From assembly GCA_964410125.1 (NCBI GenBank), contig CAYPGQ010000003.1, positions 1-64,000 on the forward strand: 64,000 nt of DNA, in the 5' to 3' direction. Below the pieces are notes generated by a model that saw only the letters and a program-made list of their open reading frames with translations, was not told the DNA's origin and did no database searches. Source of the stretch: G020348385 sp964410125. Lineage in GTDB: Bacteria; Acidobacteriota; Aminicenantia; Aminicenantales; Aminicenantaceae. The translations under genes and the position numbers were made by a program. Each line of letters starts with the position of its first letter. The stretch's first letter is position 1. Of this stretch, positions 17,646-27,388 are shown piece by piece.

Positions 17646-18608
17646 TTATGACCTCTTTCTTATTCCCCATACCAATCTTATTTGATTTTCCTTAAAAATC
17701 TTAGACTTCCTTGCAAAAAAAGTATCAATCCTTTTGAAAACTGGAATCCCACAGAACAAAAGTTTTTTATTTCTAAAAAGCTTTTCAAATGCTCTTCTCC
17801 ACAGATACAAAAAGAATGAAACTTTAGAAAACAAGAATATTTCCAAATTATATTTTTTTAGTTGCTTTTCAACCACCTCTCTTCTGATTCCTCCCTCATG
17901 TGTTGCTCTCAAATCTTCAGGAGAAATTCCATGTTTTTTGTGGGAATAATTTTGCAGGGGTTTGAGTATGTTTTTTTTCATAAACTGCCAAACAGGCGAA
18001 TAACCATCATCCAAAAATATGGCTTTTCCATTTTTCTTTAAGACTCTGTTTATCTCACAGAAGAATTCGGATAGATTATCGATATGATGCACTAGGGCAT
18101 AGGCATAGACAATATCTACAGATTCCTCAGGAAGTGGAATATTCAAAGCATCAATGGCATGGAAAACAACTCTTTTTTTATATTTTTTAAATAATTCACT
18201 TTCCTCAAACGCACATTTCACAAATTGTACAGCTTCCAATGATGCATCGCTGTAAATTAAATATGCACCTAAATTTAAAAAATGAAATTCTTTTTCAGAA
18301 ACGCCATTCCCCAAAAGGAGAATCACCTTGTTATCCAAATTAGAAAGGCTATCAAGGAGCAACTTATTGTGAGGCCAAACATGACCATTCCAATATTCTT
18401 CTAAATTACCAAAATTTGGCTTTTCACTTTCGCCTCTATAAATATTTTTATAATAAGAAAATTCCTCATTATACGAAGTCCCAATAAAATCTATGCTTCC
18501 ATTGTGATTTTTATAAAAAAAGTCGTTTTTGCCATTGGAGCACCATAAATTGCCTTTTACATCTCTAGATAAAGGTAACTTTGACTTTGGACAAATATAT
18601 TTATACAT
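17646..18608 (-). CDS. SAM-dependent methyltransferase with Trm112-like N-terminus
   Basis: A 320-residue protein. ATG 18608 overlaps the stop of the upstream GT4 gene (ATGTATAA), which suggests coupling. Upstream in-frame ATG codons at 18626 and 18635 are also possible. Residues 1-45 (YICPKSKLPL...LWCSN) resemble the small Trm112-like zinc ribbon. A class I methyltransferase fold follows, with VILLLGNGVSEKEF, DIVYAYALVHHIDNLSEFF and INRVLKKNGKAIFLDDG. It probably methylates a sugar of the glycan or its lipid-linked precursor. The target is unknown. Confidence 0.75.
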   Translation of the reverse strand: MYKYICPKSKLPLSRDVKGNLWCSNGKNDFFYKNHNGSIDFIGTSYNEEFSYYKNIYRGESEKPNFGNLEEYWNGHVWPHNKLLLDSLSNLDNKVILLLGNGVSEKEFHFLNLGAYLIYSDASLEAVQFVKCAFEESELFKKYKKRVVFHAIDALNIPLPEESVDIVYAYALVHHIDNLSEFFCEINRVLKKNGKAIFLDDGYSPVWQFMKKNILKPLQNYSHKKHGISPEDLRATHEGGIRREVVEKQLKKYNLEIFLFSKVSFFLYLWRRAFEKLFRNKKLLFCGIPVFKRIDTFFARKSKIFKENQIRLVWGIRKRS

Positions 18609-19728
18609 GATTCGATATCTCAGCATTTTTCTCATAAAATACAGAGTTATAGATATATTCGATCTTTTTTGTGACTATCTTTGCTTCATAGCGGGCTTCT
18701 GCTTTCTGTTTGTTGGTCTCCTGAATCTTCTTTAGAAGTCTTCTGTCATCATATAGTTTTCTTACAGCTAAACAAAAATCGTCGGGATCAAAACTCTCTA
18801 TAATAAATCCATTTTTATTATGAGCCACAATATCTGGTATCGCTGCAACTGGAGTGCTTATCACAGCCATTCCTGCTCCCATAGCTTCAAGAATAACTAT
18901 TGGACATCCTTCGGAATGCGACGGGAATAAAAAAATATCACTTTTTCCCAAAATCTTCCGCTTATTTACTCCGGTGATATAGCCAGAAGTTTTTATATGG
19001 GTATTTAAATCTGTCTCATTAATGTATTGTTTTATTTTTTTATACTCAGGACCATCTCCGGCAATGATAAACTCGAAGTCTTTATATCCATTGTTTAAAA
19101 GCTTCTTTGCAACATCGATGGCAATGTAAACTCCTTTTGATTTAACTAAACGGGACATGAAGAGAATGTTAACTTTTTTATCTATCTTGTATTTCTTAGA
19201 CATAGATAAATTTGGATACATTTTGTACATAGTTGTAATCACTCTTATTTTTTCTGCCTTGAAACCTAAACTTATTAATTGTTTTTTAAATTGATTACAT
19301 AAAACTAATATAGTGCTCGCCTTCCTATATATTTTTCTAAATAAGTTTCTCAAAATTAGACTGTTTATTATTCTGTTTGCCAAATTTTCATTCCAACCAT
19401 GAAACAGGACAAGAACATTTCCTTGGAAAAGTGTCGTTATGATTGTTAGAAATATAGAATCTCTTATAAGGGAGAGAACTCTGAATGAAGGATTTAAATG
19501 AACAAAATCAAAGTTCCCTTTTTTTAATACATTGATTAATCTAAAAATATCCTTAATAAAATATAATACTCGCTTTGTTGCATTGTTATTTCCAGGCCTA
19601 TTTCCGATTTGAAAGTATTCGACTTGAAAGTCAGGATTGAGATTTTCAATTAATAACTTACAAAAACTTGCAACTCCTCCCGTATCTTGAAGTGACGGTG
19701 CAAATAATAACATTCTGTTAGCAGTCAT
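18601..19728 (-). CDS. glycosyltransferase family 4
   Basis: A 375-residue GT-B enzyme. N-terminal LLFAPSLQDTGGVASFC is the usual Gly-rich acceptor loop. The C-terminal half has ILFMSRLVKSKGVYIAI, FIIAGDGPEYKKI and the EX7E donor motif in SHSEGCPIVILEAMGAG. It adds one sugar of the repeat unit. It ends in an overlap with the methyltransferase gene and is preceded by 58 nt from the Wzy gene. Specificity unknown. Confidence 0.85.
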   Translation of the reverse strand: MTANRMLLFAPSLQDTGGVASFCKLLIENLNPDFQVEYFQIGNRPGNNNATKRVLYFIKDIFRLINVLKKGNFDFVHLNPSFRVLSLIRDSIFLTIITTLFQGNVLVLFHGWNENLANRIINSLILRNLFRKIYRKASTILVLCNQFKKQLISLGFKAEKIRVITTMYKMYPNLSMSKKYKIDKKVNILFMSRLVKSKGVYIAIDVAKKLLNNGYKDFEFIIAGDGPEYKKIKQYINETDLNTHIKTSGYITGVNKRKILGKSDIFLFPSHSEGCPIVILEAMGAGMAVISTPVAAIPDIVAHNKNGFIIESFDPDDFCLAVRKLYDDRRLLKKIQETNKQKAEARYEAKIVTKKIEYIYNSVFYEKNAEISNHV

Positions 19729-19786
19729 GGGTATGTTTGTTAAGATTTTCTTTTGACTATAAAAAAAGAAAAGGAATATTTAGATT

Positions 19787-21247
19787 TTAGTCAACTAATT
19801 TGCCAGGAGAAGCTTTTTGACTCTTGCGAGTTTCTACAAATGCAGCAAGCATAAAATAAATCAAGGGTACCAAATCATCCATGAAAATTTCATTATAAAA
19901 GAAACTGATTAACAACATTACGAAGGAGAATCCTACCATTCCAAATCCGATTGACTTCCAATAGAGATCTTTTTCTTTTTTATAATAATTGATGCAATTC
20001 TTTAAAATGGAATAGAATAAAAACAAAAAAACTAAAGCACCGAAATAGCCAACTTGTATAGCAAGCCAAGATAATCCCGTTACACCATATGCTATAGGTA
20101 ATCCTTCTGTTTCTTTAAGCGAAGTTCTAAGTTCTGAAAATGTCGTTTCAATAAAGCTTCCTGGACCAAAGCCGAATACAAAATTTTCAAAACCGCTATC
20201 TTTTAAAATTTTAAAAACATTCTTTGTGGTTGCCAGCCTCCCGACTGACTTCCCTTCACTGGTATAGGTTGTATATCTAGAATAATATTCCGATAGATAA
20301 CTTAAATTTATGCTGCCTCCTAGAATTCTATCAGGATTAAGCCTTCTTATAAACTTCATGGAAAAATAACCTGTAAGGAAAATAATCAATCCACCAATAA
20401 GAAAGTATCTCAGAACGAGCTTAAATCGATCTTTCATAAAAATTCCTAGGAAAATTAAAAGGATCGGAACAAAAATCATAATAGCCTTTTTGCCACCGAT
20501 TATTCCAAATGCAATAAAACAAAAAGCTAAGAAAATATATAATTTAGAAGGTTTATATAAGAAGTAGAATGCAATGAGAAAACATAACGTAATTAGCGGA
20601 AGAACAGTCGAAAGACCACCACCACTCCTTCCGTATGTACCGATGGCCTGTTCACCTTGCCCATAAACTGAAAGTTTAATTACAGCGGCGGGAACTTGAA
20701 TAATGAATAAAAATACCAAAATCTTATTTAATGTTGTCATGGATTTTTCATCAAGATCAAGATTTATTACTGCAAGGTATAGCAAATAATATCTGCCAAG
20801 CAATCTAAGAAAAAGAAAGGAAAGAATTAACGTCATATTATTTAGCAAATACGAAATGAGACAAACGCTGAGAAATAATGAAAAAATTCCAAGATATTTC
20901 AGTTTTATCTTTTGATTGTTAATTATTTTTTGTGAGATTGCCTTTATAAAGAGCAAACCTATTATAATTTCGACTAACCAGTTAAATTGTGCTGGTAAAT
21001 ACCCCAAAGATACTAACCAATTGCCGGCAAAGACAAGAAAAAGGATGATCGAGATTGATAGAATATTTGATTTTAGAATTAAAAATCCAATAATGGCAAT
21101 TGTAAATAGAAGCAAAGCATAATAATTTTGGTTAACAATTGCCCTGCTAACCAGATACCCCAGTGAAAGAGGCAAAATAACAAAAACAAGAAAAGAACTG
21201 TACCGCTCTAACAGGCTATTCAAAAGCGATTTGATTGCTTCTATCAA
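19787..21247 (-). CDS. O-antigen ligase/polymerase-like membrane protein (candidate Wzy)
   Basis: A 486-residue polytopic protein with about 11-12 helices. The start is a TTG that overlaps the upstream stop (TTGA); no ATG lies near the N-terminus. Helical segments flank a large loop with the FGFGPGSF motif (about residue 360) that is typical of Wzy polymerases, and GKKAIMIFVPI precedes it. Its place between glycosyltransferases, rather than next to the export genes, favours it as the EPS-specific Wzy polymerase. The member at 6678-8189 could then be a ligase. No close named homologue can be given from sequence alone. Confidence 0.75.
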   Translation of the reverse strand: MIEAIKSLLNSLLERYSSFLVFVILPLSLGYLVSRAIVNQNYYALLLFTIAIIGFLILKSNILSISIILFLVFAGNWLVSLGYLPAQFNWLVEIIIGLLFIKAISQKIINNQKIKLKYLGIFSLFLSVCLISYLLNNMTLILSFLFLRLLGRYYLLYLAVINLDLDEKSMTTLNKILVFLFIIQVPAAVIKLSVYGQGEQAIGTYGRSGGGLSTVLPLITLCFLIAFYFLYKPSKLYIFLAFCFIAFGIIGGKKAIMIFVPILLIFLGIFMKDRFKLVLRYFLIGGLIIFLTGYFSMKFIRRLNPDRILGGSINLSYLSEYYSRYTTYTSEGKSVGRLATTKNVFKILKDSGFENFVFGFGPGSFIETTFSELRTSLKETEGLPIAYGVTGLSWLAIQVGYFGALVFLFLFYSILKNCINYYKKEKDLYWKSIGFGMVGFSFVMLLISFFYNEIFMDDLVPLIYFMLAAFVETRKSQKASPGKLVD

Positions 21248-22374
21248 TTGATTTCTTCTAAAAATCTTTGAAGCTTCGATGTTTGTTTTTCCCAGGAAAA
21301 ATTTATCTCAACAAAATTTCTTGCTTCTTTTCCTAAGTCTTGAAAATGCTTTTTGTTTTTAAACGCCTCCAATATACTGAAAGCAAGATTTTTTGGAGTT
21401 GAATCTTCTGCCCAGAATGTAAAATTACTTCTATCAAGAACATTAATATGTGCTGGAATCCTAGTGACAATGACAGGTTTGCCGCATGCTAAGTACTCAA
21501 AAAGCTTCATAGGAGAACTTGTGTTCCATCCAGGCCAATTAGGGAGAGGCACAATTCCTGCATCCACTTCATTGATGTATTCTGGGACTTCACTAAATGA
21601 AACGGCACCAAGAAAATGCACTTTATCTTCTAGTCTTAGTTTTTCAACTAAACGCTTCAACTCAAATGTTTCTTCTTCAAAACAGAGCAAAAAGAATTCA
21701 ATATCATATTCTCTCAACTCATTAATCGCTCTCACAACATTGATAATTCCTCTTTTTTTTGAAATTGCTCCATGATACATAATTCGAAAATTACTTCCAT
21801 TACTGAATTTATTTAAAGGTCTAAACAACTCAATATCGACTCCCGAACTCCAAACAGTAGATTTATGTTTTGGGAGATTATATTTTCTTGCACAATATCG
21901 TCTCATCTCTTCTGTAATATAAGTGATTCCATCAAAATCAGATGCCGCAATTTTCAAAGCCTTTTTGAAGAAAAATTCCTTTATCCCTTTTTTGATAGGA
22001 TTTGAATCAACCGGCAATGTTCTAATATCAAAGATAAGCTTCAAATTATAAGAATTTGTTTTCTCTATTAATTTCCTCAGCAGGAAGTAATTATTTGAGT
22101 TAACAAAAACTGTATCATACTCTCCTAAATTAATATTATTGTTAAGATATTTCAGATGTTGATGATATAAGGATAGTGTTTTTACGAGTGGAAGATTTAT
22201 CTTATTTAAATATGCAAGTTTACTTTTAATTTCTAGGATGGCCTTTTTTTCCTTTTTAAAAGTTGTAACTATAGTTACATCATGGTTTTTCTCTAATTGT
22301 GTTATTGTAGACAATCTTCCGGATGTGCTCATGGAAACATCAAATTCTTTATCCAGAAACCAAACTATATTCAC
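21244..22374 (-). CDS. glycosyltransferase family 4
   Basis: A 376-residue protein. GTG 22374 is preferred because it overlaps the asnB stop as GTGA; a TTG two codons earlier is possible. It opens VNIVWFLDKEFDVSMSTSGRL. The C-terminal domain shows IMYHGAISKKRGI, LLCFEEETFEL, FLGAVSFSEVPEYI and a donor segment FEYLACGKPVIVT. A GT-B retaining enzyme adding one sugar on the lipid carrier is expected. It is flanked by overlaps on both sides, so it is part of one tightly packed transcript. Specificity unknown. Confidence 0.8.
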   Translation of the reverse strand: MNIVWFLDKEFDVSMSTSGRLSTITQLEKNHDVTIVTTFKKEKKAILEIKSKLAYLNKINLPLVKTLSLYHQHLKYLNNNINLGEYDTVFVNSNNYFLLRKLIEKTNSYNLKLIFDIRTLPVDSNPIKKGIKEFFFKKALKIAASDFDGITYITEEMRRYCARKYNLPKHKSTVWSSGVDIELFRPLNKFSNGSNFRIMYHGAISKKRGIINVVRAINELREYDIEFFLLCFEEETFELKRLVEKLRLEDKVHFLGAVSFSEVPEYINEVDAGIVPLPNWPGWNTSSPMKLFEYLACGKPVIVTRIPAHINVLDRSNFTFWAEDSTPKNLAFSILEAFKNKKHFQDLGKEARNFVEINFSWEKQTSKLQRFLEEIN

Positions 22375-24239
22375 AGGCAACTCATATATTTTTTAAGCCA
22401 CAGCGCAAAAATAAGAACTGAAAACAATTTGGGCCCACAGTTATTTTTCTTGAATTTTCTACTTTTGATTAGAATTTCATAGACATACTTAGTGTCTATA
22501 TAATCTGTTAGAAATTTACTATCAAGTTCATCTTCAAGCATCCTGCCTAAATTGCCTCTCATCCACTGCCCTAACGGAATGCAAAATCCCTGTTTTCTTT
22601 CCAATGGAAAATTCTTTGGAAGAATTTTTTTCGCTAATTGTTTCGGCAAATATTTTTTCTTATTTCCATTTAATCTAAAACCTGGGGGAAGAGAATAGGC
22701 AAATTCTATTAATTTATGATCCAACCATGGTACCCTTGTTTCCAGTGAAACAGCCATACTTGCCCTGTCAACCTTTGTTAATATATCTTCTGGAAGATAA
22801 TAGTGGAAATCAGTCAAGGTCATCTTTTCAATTAGCTCGCCTTTAAATGAATCGAAGGATTTTAAAAAGTGAAATTCAGACTTTTCCTGCTCTCTATGTT
22901 TTTTCAATCTATTTTTATATAGTTTTTCTTTTTCTTCCATGCTGAAAAAAGAGATTCTTTCTAAAAATTGGCTTGCAGTATCCAAACTAAGAGCCGAAAA
23001 AAGATGCTTTAAACCTGAATGCTCAGGCAGATTTCTCCCAAAATACGGGAATAATTTCTCCAATGATCCTAATTTCCTTTTTAATCGTTGAAGGAAGAGT
23101 ACCCATGTATACCAGTTATATCCTCCAAACAGTTCATCCCCACCGTCTCCAGATAGAATAACTGTAACATGCTCTTTTGCCATTTTAGAAACATAATAGG
23201 TCGGAATTAACGAAGAATCCGCAAATGGTTCGTCAAAATGAAGTATTAACTTCTCCAATGTATTAATTGCATCTATTTCAACCACATGCTCGGTGTGATT
23301 AGATTTAGTAGCATTCGCAATGATTTGAGCGTACGGCGTTTCATCGAATTCCTCCGATTTAAATCCGATAGTAAAAGTGTTAATAGTATTCTCTGATTCT
23401 TGTGCCATAATTGTCGTTACAAGACTGGAATCTATTCCTCCGGATAAGAAACTTCCGATAGGCACATCGCTAATCATTCGTAACTTTACTGCATCTCTCA
23501 ATTTATCTTCTAAGAGATTGGTTAAATCTTCTTCGCTATAATTATTTAGACTGTATTTTCTCGATTCTAAATTCCAGTAATTCTTTATGTTGATATCCTG
23601 GCCATTAAATTCAATATAATGAGCAGGTTTTAGCTTCTTAATATCCCGTAAAATAGATAAATCCTCAGGAATATAACCCACAGTGAAATAGAAATCAATC
23701 GCATTCAAATCCAAATCACTGGATATTTCAGGCAGCTTTAATAATGCCTTTAGTTCTGACGAAAAAGCGAACATACCGTTTTTAAAATAGTAATATAAAG
23801 GTTTTATTCCAACTCTGTCCCTTGCAATAAACAAACGTCCATTTTTCTCATCGAATATACAGAATGAAAACATTCCATTTAGATCTTCAAGCAAGTCAAT
23901 GCCTACCTCCTCATAGAGATGGATAAGAATTTCTGAATCGCCTTCAGACCTAAAATGATGTCCTTTCTTGATTAAAGAATCTCTTAATTTCTTGAAATTG
24001 TAAATTTCTCCATTAAACACTAACCACACCGATTCATCTTCATTGCACATAGGTTGGTTAGCATATTCAGATAAATCAATTATCGATAATCTATCGTGGG
24101 CTAGGCCCGTCGTTTTATTCTCCGAAATATAATATCCAGTTGCGTCAGGTCCCCTATGAATCAATGCTTTCGCCATGAGCTCCAACTGATCCTGTTGAAC
24201 AATCGAATTTTTGTTATAGATACCGCTAATACCACACAT
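22371..24239 (-). CDS. asnB: asparagine synthase (glutamine-hydrolysing)-type amidotransferase
   Basis: A 622-residue protein. ATG 24239 is chosen because Cys2 must become the N-terminal nucleophile (MCGISGIYN); the longer frame begins with TTG and would bury it. The glutaminase domain (1 to about 200) has RGPDATG and FNGEIYN. The synthetase domain has the ATP PP-loop SGGIDS at 266-271. Close relatives make asparagine, but in O-antigen and EPS loci AsnB-like enzymes amidate uronic acids to uronamides. With algD in the same operon, mannuronamide formation is a reasonable inference. The usual length for AsnB is about 550-650. Confidence 0.85.
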   Translation of the reverse strand: MCGISGIYNKNSIVQQDQLELMAKALIHRGPDATGYYISENKTTGLAHDRLSIIDLSEYANQPMCNEDESVWLVFNGEIYNFKKLRDSLIKKGHHFRSEGDSEILIHLYEEVGIDLLEDLNGMFSFCIFDEKNGRLFIARDRVGIKPLYYYFKNGMFAFSSELKALLKLPEISSDLDLNAIDFYFTVGYIPEDLSILRDIKKLKPAHYIEFNGQDINIKNYWNLESRKYSLNNYSEEDLTNLLEDKLRDAVKLRMISDVPIGSFLSGGIDSSLVTTIMAQESENTINTFTIGFKSEEFDETPYAQIIANATKSNHTEHVVEIDAINTLEKLILHFDEPFADSSLIPTYYVSKMAKEHVTVILSGDGGDELFGGYNWYTWVLFLQRLKRKLGSLEKLFPYFGRNLPEHSGLKHLFSALSLDTASQFLERISFFSMEEKEKLYKNRLKKHREQEKSEFHFLKSFDSFKGELIEKMTLTDFHYYLPEDILTKVDRASMAVSLETRVPWLDHKLIEFAYSLPPGFRLNGNKKKYLPKQLAKKILPKNFPLERKQGFCIPLGQWMRGNLGRMLEDELDSKFLTDYIDTKYVYEILIKSRKFKKNNCGPKLFSVLIFALWLKKYMSCL

Positions 24240-24270
24240 TATTCGATCTAAATCACATGTTTTATTTCGA

Positions 24271-25071
24271 TTAATCAATTCCAATTGAAGGATACTTTCC
24301 AAAATCCCCTATGCATTTTTTATCTGGTTTGATCATTTTTTTTTCAATTACAAGAAAAAAGGATTTATTCAACAAAACATTTTTGGAATTAAGAACTTTT
24401 TTTATATGTGTATTTTTAAATTTCCTATTAAAATATCTTTGAATAGGGAGTAATAGTGGTAAAAACAAAAATGCGATAATATGGTAAAAAAGCTTAATTG
24501 CATCGAAAGATCTCACTTGAATTATTTCTAAACCAATTTCTGAGCAAACATAATTAAATTGCGAAATAAAGATTGGATTTATGTGAAGATGTCTATAATC
24601 TTCGTTTGTATCCATAATATGAGGGAAAGCTGAAAAACTGCCATTTATTAGAAATCTTAGGCGGGAAGTAAAATTTAATGTATTTGGAATTATGACAAAC
24701 AATTTACCGGACTTCTTCAGAACCCTCCCAAATTCCTTCACTGCAACGTAAGGATTTGCTATGTGTTCTAATCCAGCAAAACAAATAATATAATCAAAGC
24801 TTTCTTTTTCGTATGGCAATGCTTCATCAAGGTTGGATGAATTATACTCAATATCTAATCTTTCCATTTCTTCTGTTATGTTTATATAGCAGATATCGTC
24901 AGCAACGCAGTCAAATCCATTATCAATCAATATCTTTGTAAGCCATAAGTTCCCACTCGGAATATCAAGCACTTTTCCTCTTTTCAAAGATAGGAAAGAA
25001 TCGACAATCTTTTCCATGTGTTTGGACTTATGAGGAATATAATATTTTTGAGATTTCTTTGTTTTATGCAT
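24271..25071 (-). CDS. SAM-dependent methyltransferase
   Basis: A 266-residue class I methyltransferase. Motif I is VLDIPSGNLWLTKILIDNG, a variant lacking the usual third Gly. Motif post-I is ADDI, and FDYIICFAGLEHIANPYVAVKEFGRVLKKSGKLFVIIPN covers motifs II-III. A C-terminal hydrophobic stretch (FYHIIAFLFLPLLLP) could associate it with the membrane. Such proteins in EPS clusters methylate sugars or carboxyls. It sits between a GT4 and AsnB. Target unknown. Confidence 0.75.
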   Translation of the reverse strand: MHKTKKSQKYYIPHKSKHMEKIVDSFLSLKRGKVLDIPSGNLWLTKILIDNGFDCVADDICYINITEEMERLDIEYNSSNLDEALPYEKESFDYIICFAGLEHIANPYVAVKEFGRVLKKSGKLFVIIPNTLNFTSRLRFLINGSFSAFPHIMDTNEDYRHLHINPIFISQFNYVCSEIGLEIIQVRSFDAIKLFYHIIAFLFLPLLLPIQRYFNRKFKNTHIKKVLNSKNVLLNKSFFLVIEKKMIKPDKKCIGDFGKYPSIGID

Positions 25072-25083
25072 GGAAGTTGAAGA

Positions 25084-26226
25084 TTAGTTTATTAGTTCTT
25101 CATATATTTGGAATTCTTTTTCGATGCGCGAGTTCACACTATATTGAGAAATGACTTTTTTCCTGTTATATGCGCCCATATTTTCTCTAACTTTCTTATT
25201 TGTGAGTTTCTCAATTCTATTACTGAATTCAATGTCATTTTTAAAAGAAATTAAATATCCACCTAGATCCTCTTCTATAAGCTCCCGATTTGGAGTAATA
25301 TCACTCGCAATAATTGGAAGTTCAGAAGCCATTGCTTCGAGGATAGAATTACTCATTCCCTCTCCATGCGATGCTAGACAAAAAATATCTAAAGCTGAAT
25401 ATAATTCATGAATATCATTTCTATGACCTAAAAATTTTATTTTGCTATTTAAATTGAGATTTTTCACTAGTTTTTTCAACCTCTCCTCCTCGGGTCCATC
25501 ACCCGCTATTAATAGAACGATCTCCTGACCAGGTATACAAAGATTAGCATAAGCTCTAATAAGCTCGTCTAATCTTTTGGCTGTGATAAATCTACAAAAT
25601 ACACCTAATACTAAAGTATGATCGCTTATACTATAAGATTTTCTAACTTTCCATCTTGAATCAGGTGAAAATCTATAAAATTCGGTATTTACACCTCCAG
25701 GGGTAACGACAAGTTTATCAGAAGAGATGCCCAATTCTTTTAGCTCTTTCATTACTCCTTTTGATCTGCACATTATTTTTTTTGCAAACAAAGAAAGTAT
25801 CCTGTGGCGAATAGAAAAAAGGAATAAGAAATAAGCTTTTTGTGATTTTTTTCTTTTATTTAGTGATATGGGAAGATTAGCTGCAGTTCTAACTAATTTT
25901 TTTGTCCTCTTCATGGTGAGATAGATATTAATGTAATGACATGTTGGAGTAAAATAGGAATGGATGAGATCTATCTCCTCATCTTTTATTATTTTGCTTA
26001 TCTTTCTGTAATAGCTGATATTGAAAAAACTATTAAGTTTCATATAGTGAAGTCTTCCACCCTTTTTGATAAAATCATCAATAAATAGCTTACTTTTAGG
26101 AATATTCTCATATACTAAAAAAAATTTATCCCCTCTTTCCTTTGAGATTTTTGCTTTTTCTACTAAATATCTCTCCATCGAAGCATATTGATCAGACGAA
26201 CATCCCATAATTTGCAGTATATTCAT
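25084..26226 (-). CDS. glycosyltransferase family 4
   Basis: A 380-residue GT-B enzyme. It begins MNILQIMGCSSDQYASMERYL, then has LGVFCRFITAKRLDELIRAY, LLIAGDGPEEERLKKL, FLGHRNDIHELYSALDIF and the EX7E donor motif in SHGEGMSNSILEAMASELP. It resembles EpsD/EpsF-type transferases. It is the first of three consecutive GT4 genes. Specificity unknown. Confidence 0.85.
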   Translation of the reverse strand: MNILQIMGCSSDQYASMERYLVEKAKISKERGDKFFLVYENIPKSKLFIDDFIKKGGRLHYMKLNSFFNISYYRKISKIIKDEEIDLIHSYFTPTCHYINIYLTMKRTKKLVRTAANLPISLNKRKKSQKAYFLFLFSIRHRILSLFAKKIMCRSKGVMKELKELGISSDKLVVTPGGVNTEFYRFSPDSRWKVRKSYSISDHTLVLGVFCRFITAKRLDELIRAYANLCIPGQEIVLLIAGDGPEEERLKKLVKNLNLNSKIKFLGHRNDIHELYSALDIFCLASHGEGMSNSILEAMASELPIIASDITPNRELIEEDLGGYLISFKNDIEFSNRIEKLTNKKVRENMGAYNRKKVISQYSVNSRIEKEFQIYEELIN

Positions 26227-26263
26227 AGCTTTTCGGTTAATTTTATTAGAGGATTATATTCAA

Positions 26264-27388
26264 TTAAGATGCGCCGTTGTTCATTATCGAGTTGACACAT
26301 TCAGAAAAAACATTTTTAAGTTGATTATAATCACATCTGCTTTCATAGACATATCTTGCCGCTTTGCACATTGATTCATATTTGGGACTATTTAAAACCA
26401 AGAGAATTTTTTCAGCAAGCTGTTTTGAGTCCTCGCGTTTGAAAATAAATCCATTAGATCCGGTATCGATCAACTGAAGGGTACTTCCGATTGCATCAGA
26501 GGCTACGATAGGCGTAGCTGCTGATAAAGCTTCAGGTACGACAATGGGTCCACCTTCAAAACCATTAGATGTGACAATGGAAGGGACAACAACAACATTC
26601 GCTATTTGAAATAAAAAGGATTTCACTCCTAAGTCGTTTATTTGGCCCAGAAACTTATAATTTGTTAGGTTTAATTCCTTGGCCAATTGAACACATTTCG
26701 ATTTATAATCCCCATCCCCAGCTATCAATAAAAATATATCTTTGTTTGTTTTTTCGATATAGCTAAAAGATTTAATAAGAGAATCTAAACCTTTCCAATC
26801 AATTATTCTCCCCATAAAAAGCACAATTTTTTTATTCTTGATATCTACGCCCAGATCGATTTCACGACTACTCACTTGAGAAATATCTGGGGAGGATTCG
26901 TTTGCTACAAAAATCTTTTTTTCTTTGACACCAAATGATTCTAAATATTCTTTCTGGCATTGGCCGCATACAAAAAAGGCATCAACAAAAAGGAAATAAA
27001 AATATCTCAACAAAAGATATCCTAATTTATGTTTTGCTCCAGTCTTTCTGATCCAATTCTCCTCCCATATAATCACTTTTTTCCTTCGCAATTTTGCTAC
27101 TAATGTGGCAATAAAAGTTGCTGATGAAGTTGAAAACGAGGATATTAAAATTTCATAATTTTCTGTGATTAATTCATTTAAAAATGTTTTTAGAGACCGG
27201 ATATCAAACCATATGGATTTACCGTCATTCGAACAAAAGATAACATGATCGTACTTTTTATCCCATTCAGAAGCTCGAGTGAGAAGAAAACGAATTTCAT
27301 ATTCACTGTTTAGTGAATCAAATAAGGGCACCCTGTATTCTCGGAAATTAGGGTGGCGCCACAGGATTTTGACTTTTTTTCTATTCAT
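26264..27388 (-). CDS. glycosyltransferase family 4
   Basis: A 374-residue GT-B enzyme that overlaps the upstream GT4 by 8 nt. The N-terminal half has an ISSFSTSSATFIATL loop. The C-terminal half has VLFMGRIIDWKGLDSLI, LLIAGDGDYKSKC and a donor motif in FEGGPIVVPEALSAATPIVAS. A GAGAGAC-like stretch (AGAGAGACGTC) precedes ATG 27388 as ribosome site. Specificity unknown. Confidence 0.85.
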   Translation of the reverse strand: MNRKKVKILWRHPNFREYRVPLFDSLNSEYEIRFLLTRASEWDKKYDHVIFCSNDGKSIWFDIRSLKTFLNELITENYEILISSFSTSSATFIATLVAKLRRKKVIIWEENWIRKTGAKHKLGYLLLRYFYFLFVDAFFVCGQCQKEYLESFGVKEKKIFVANESSPDISQVSSREIDLGVDIKNKKIVLFMGRIIDWKGLDSLIKSFSYIEKTNKDIFLLIAGDGDYKSKCVQLAKELNLTNYKFLGQINDLGVKSFLFQIANVVVVPSIVTSNGFEGGPIVVPEALSAATPIVASDAIGSTLQLIDTGSNGFIFKREDSKQLAEKILLVLNSPKYESMCKAARYVYESRCDYNQLKNVFSECVNSIMNNGAS

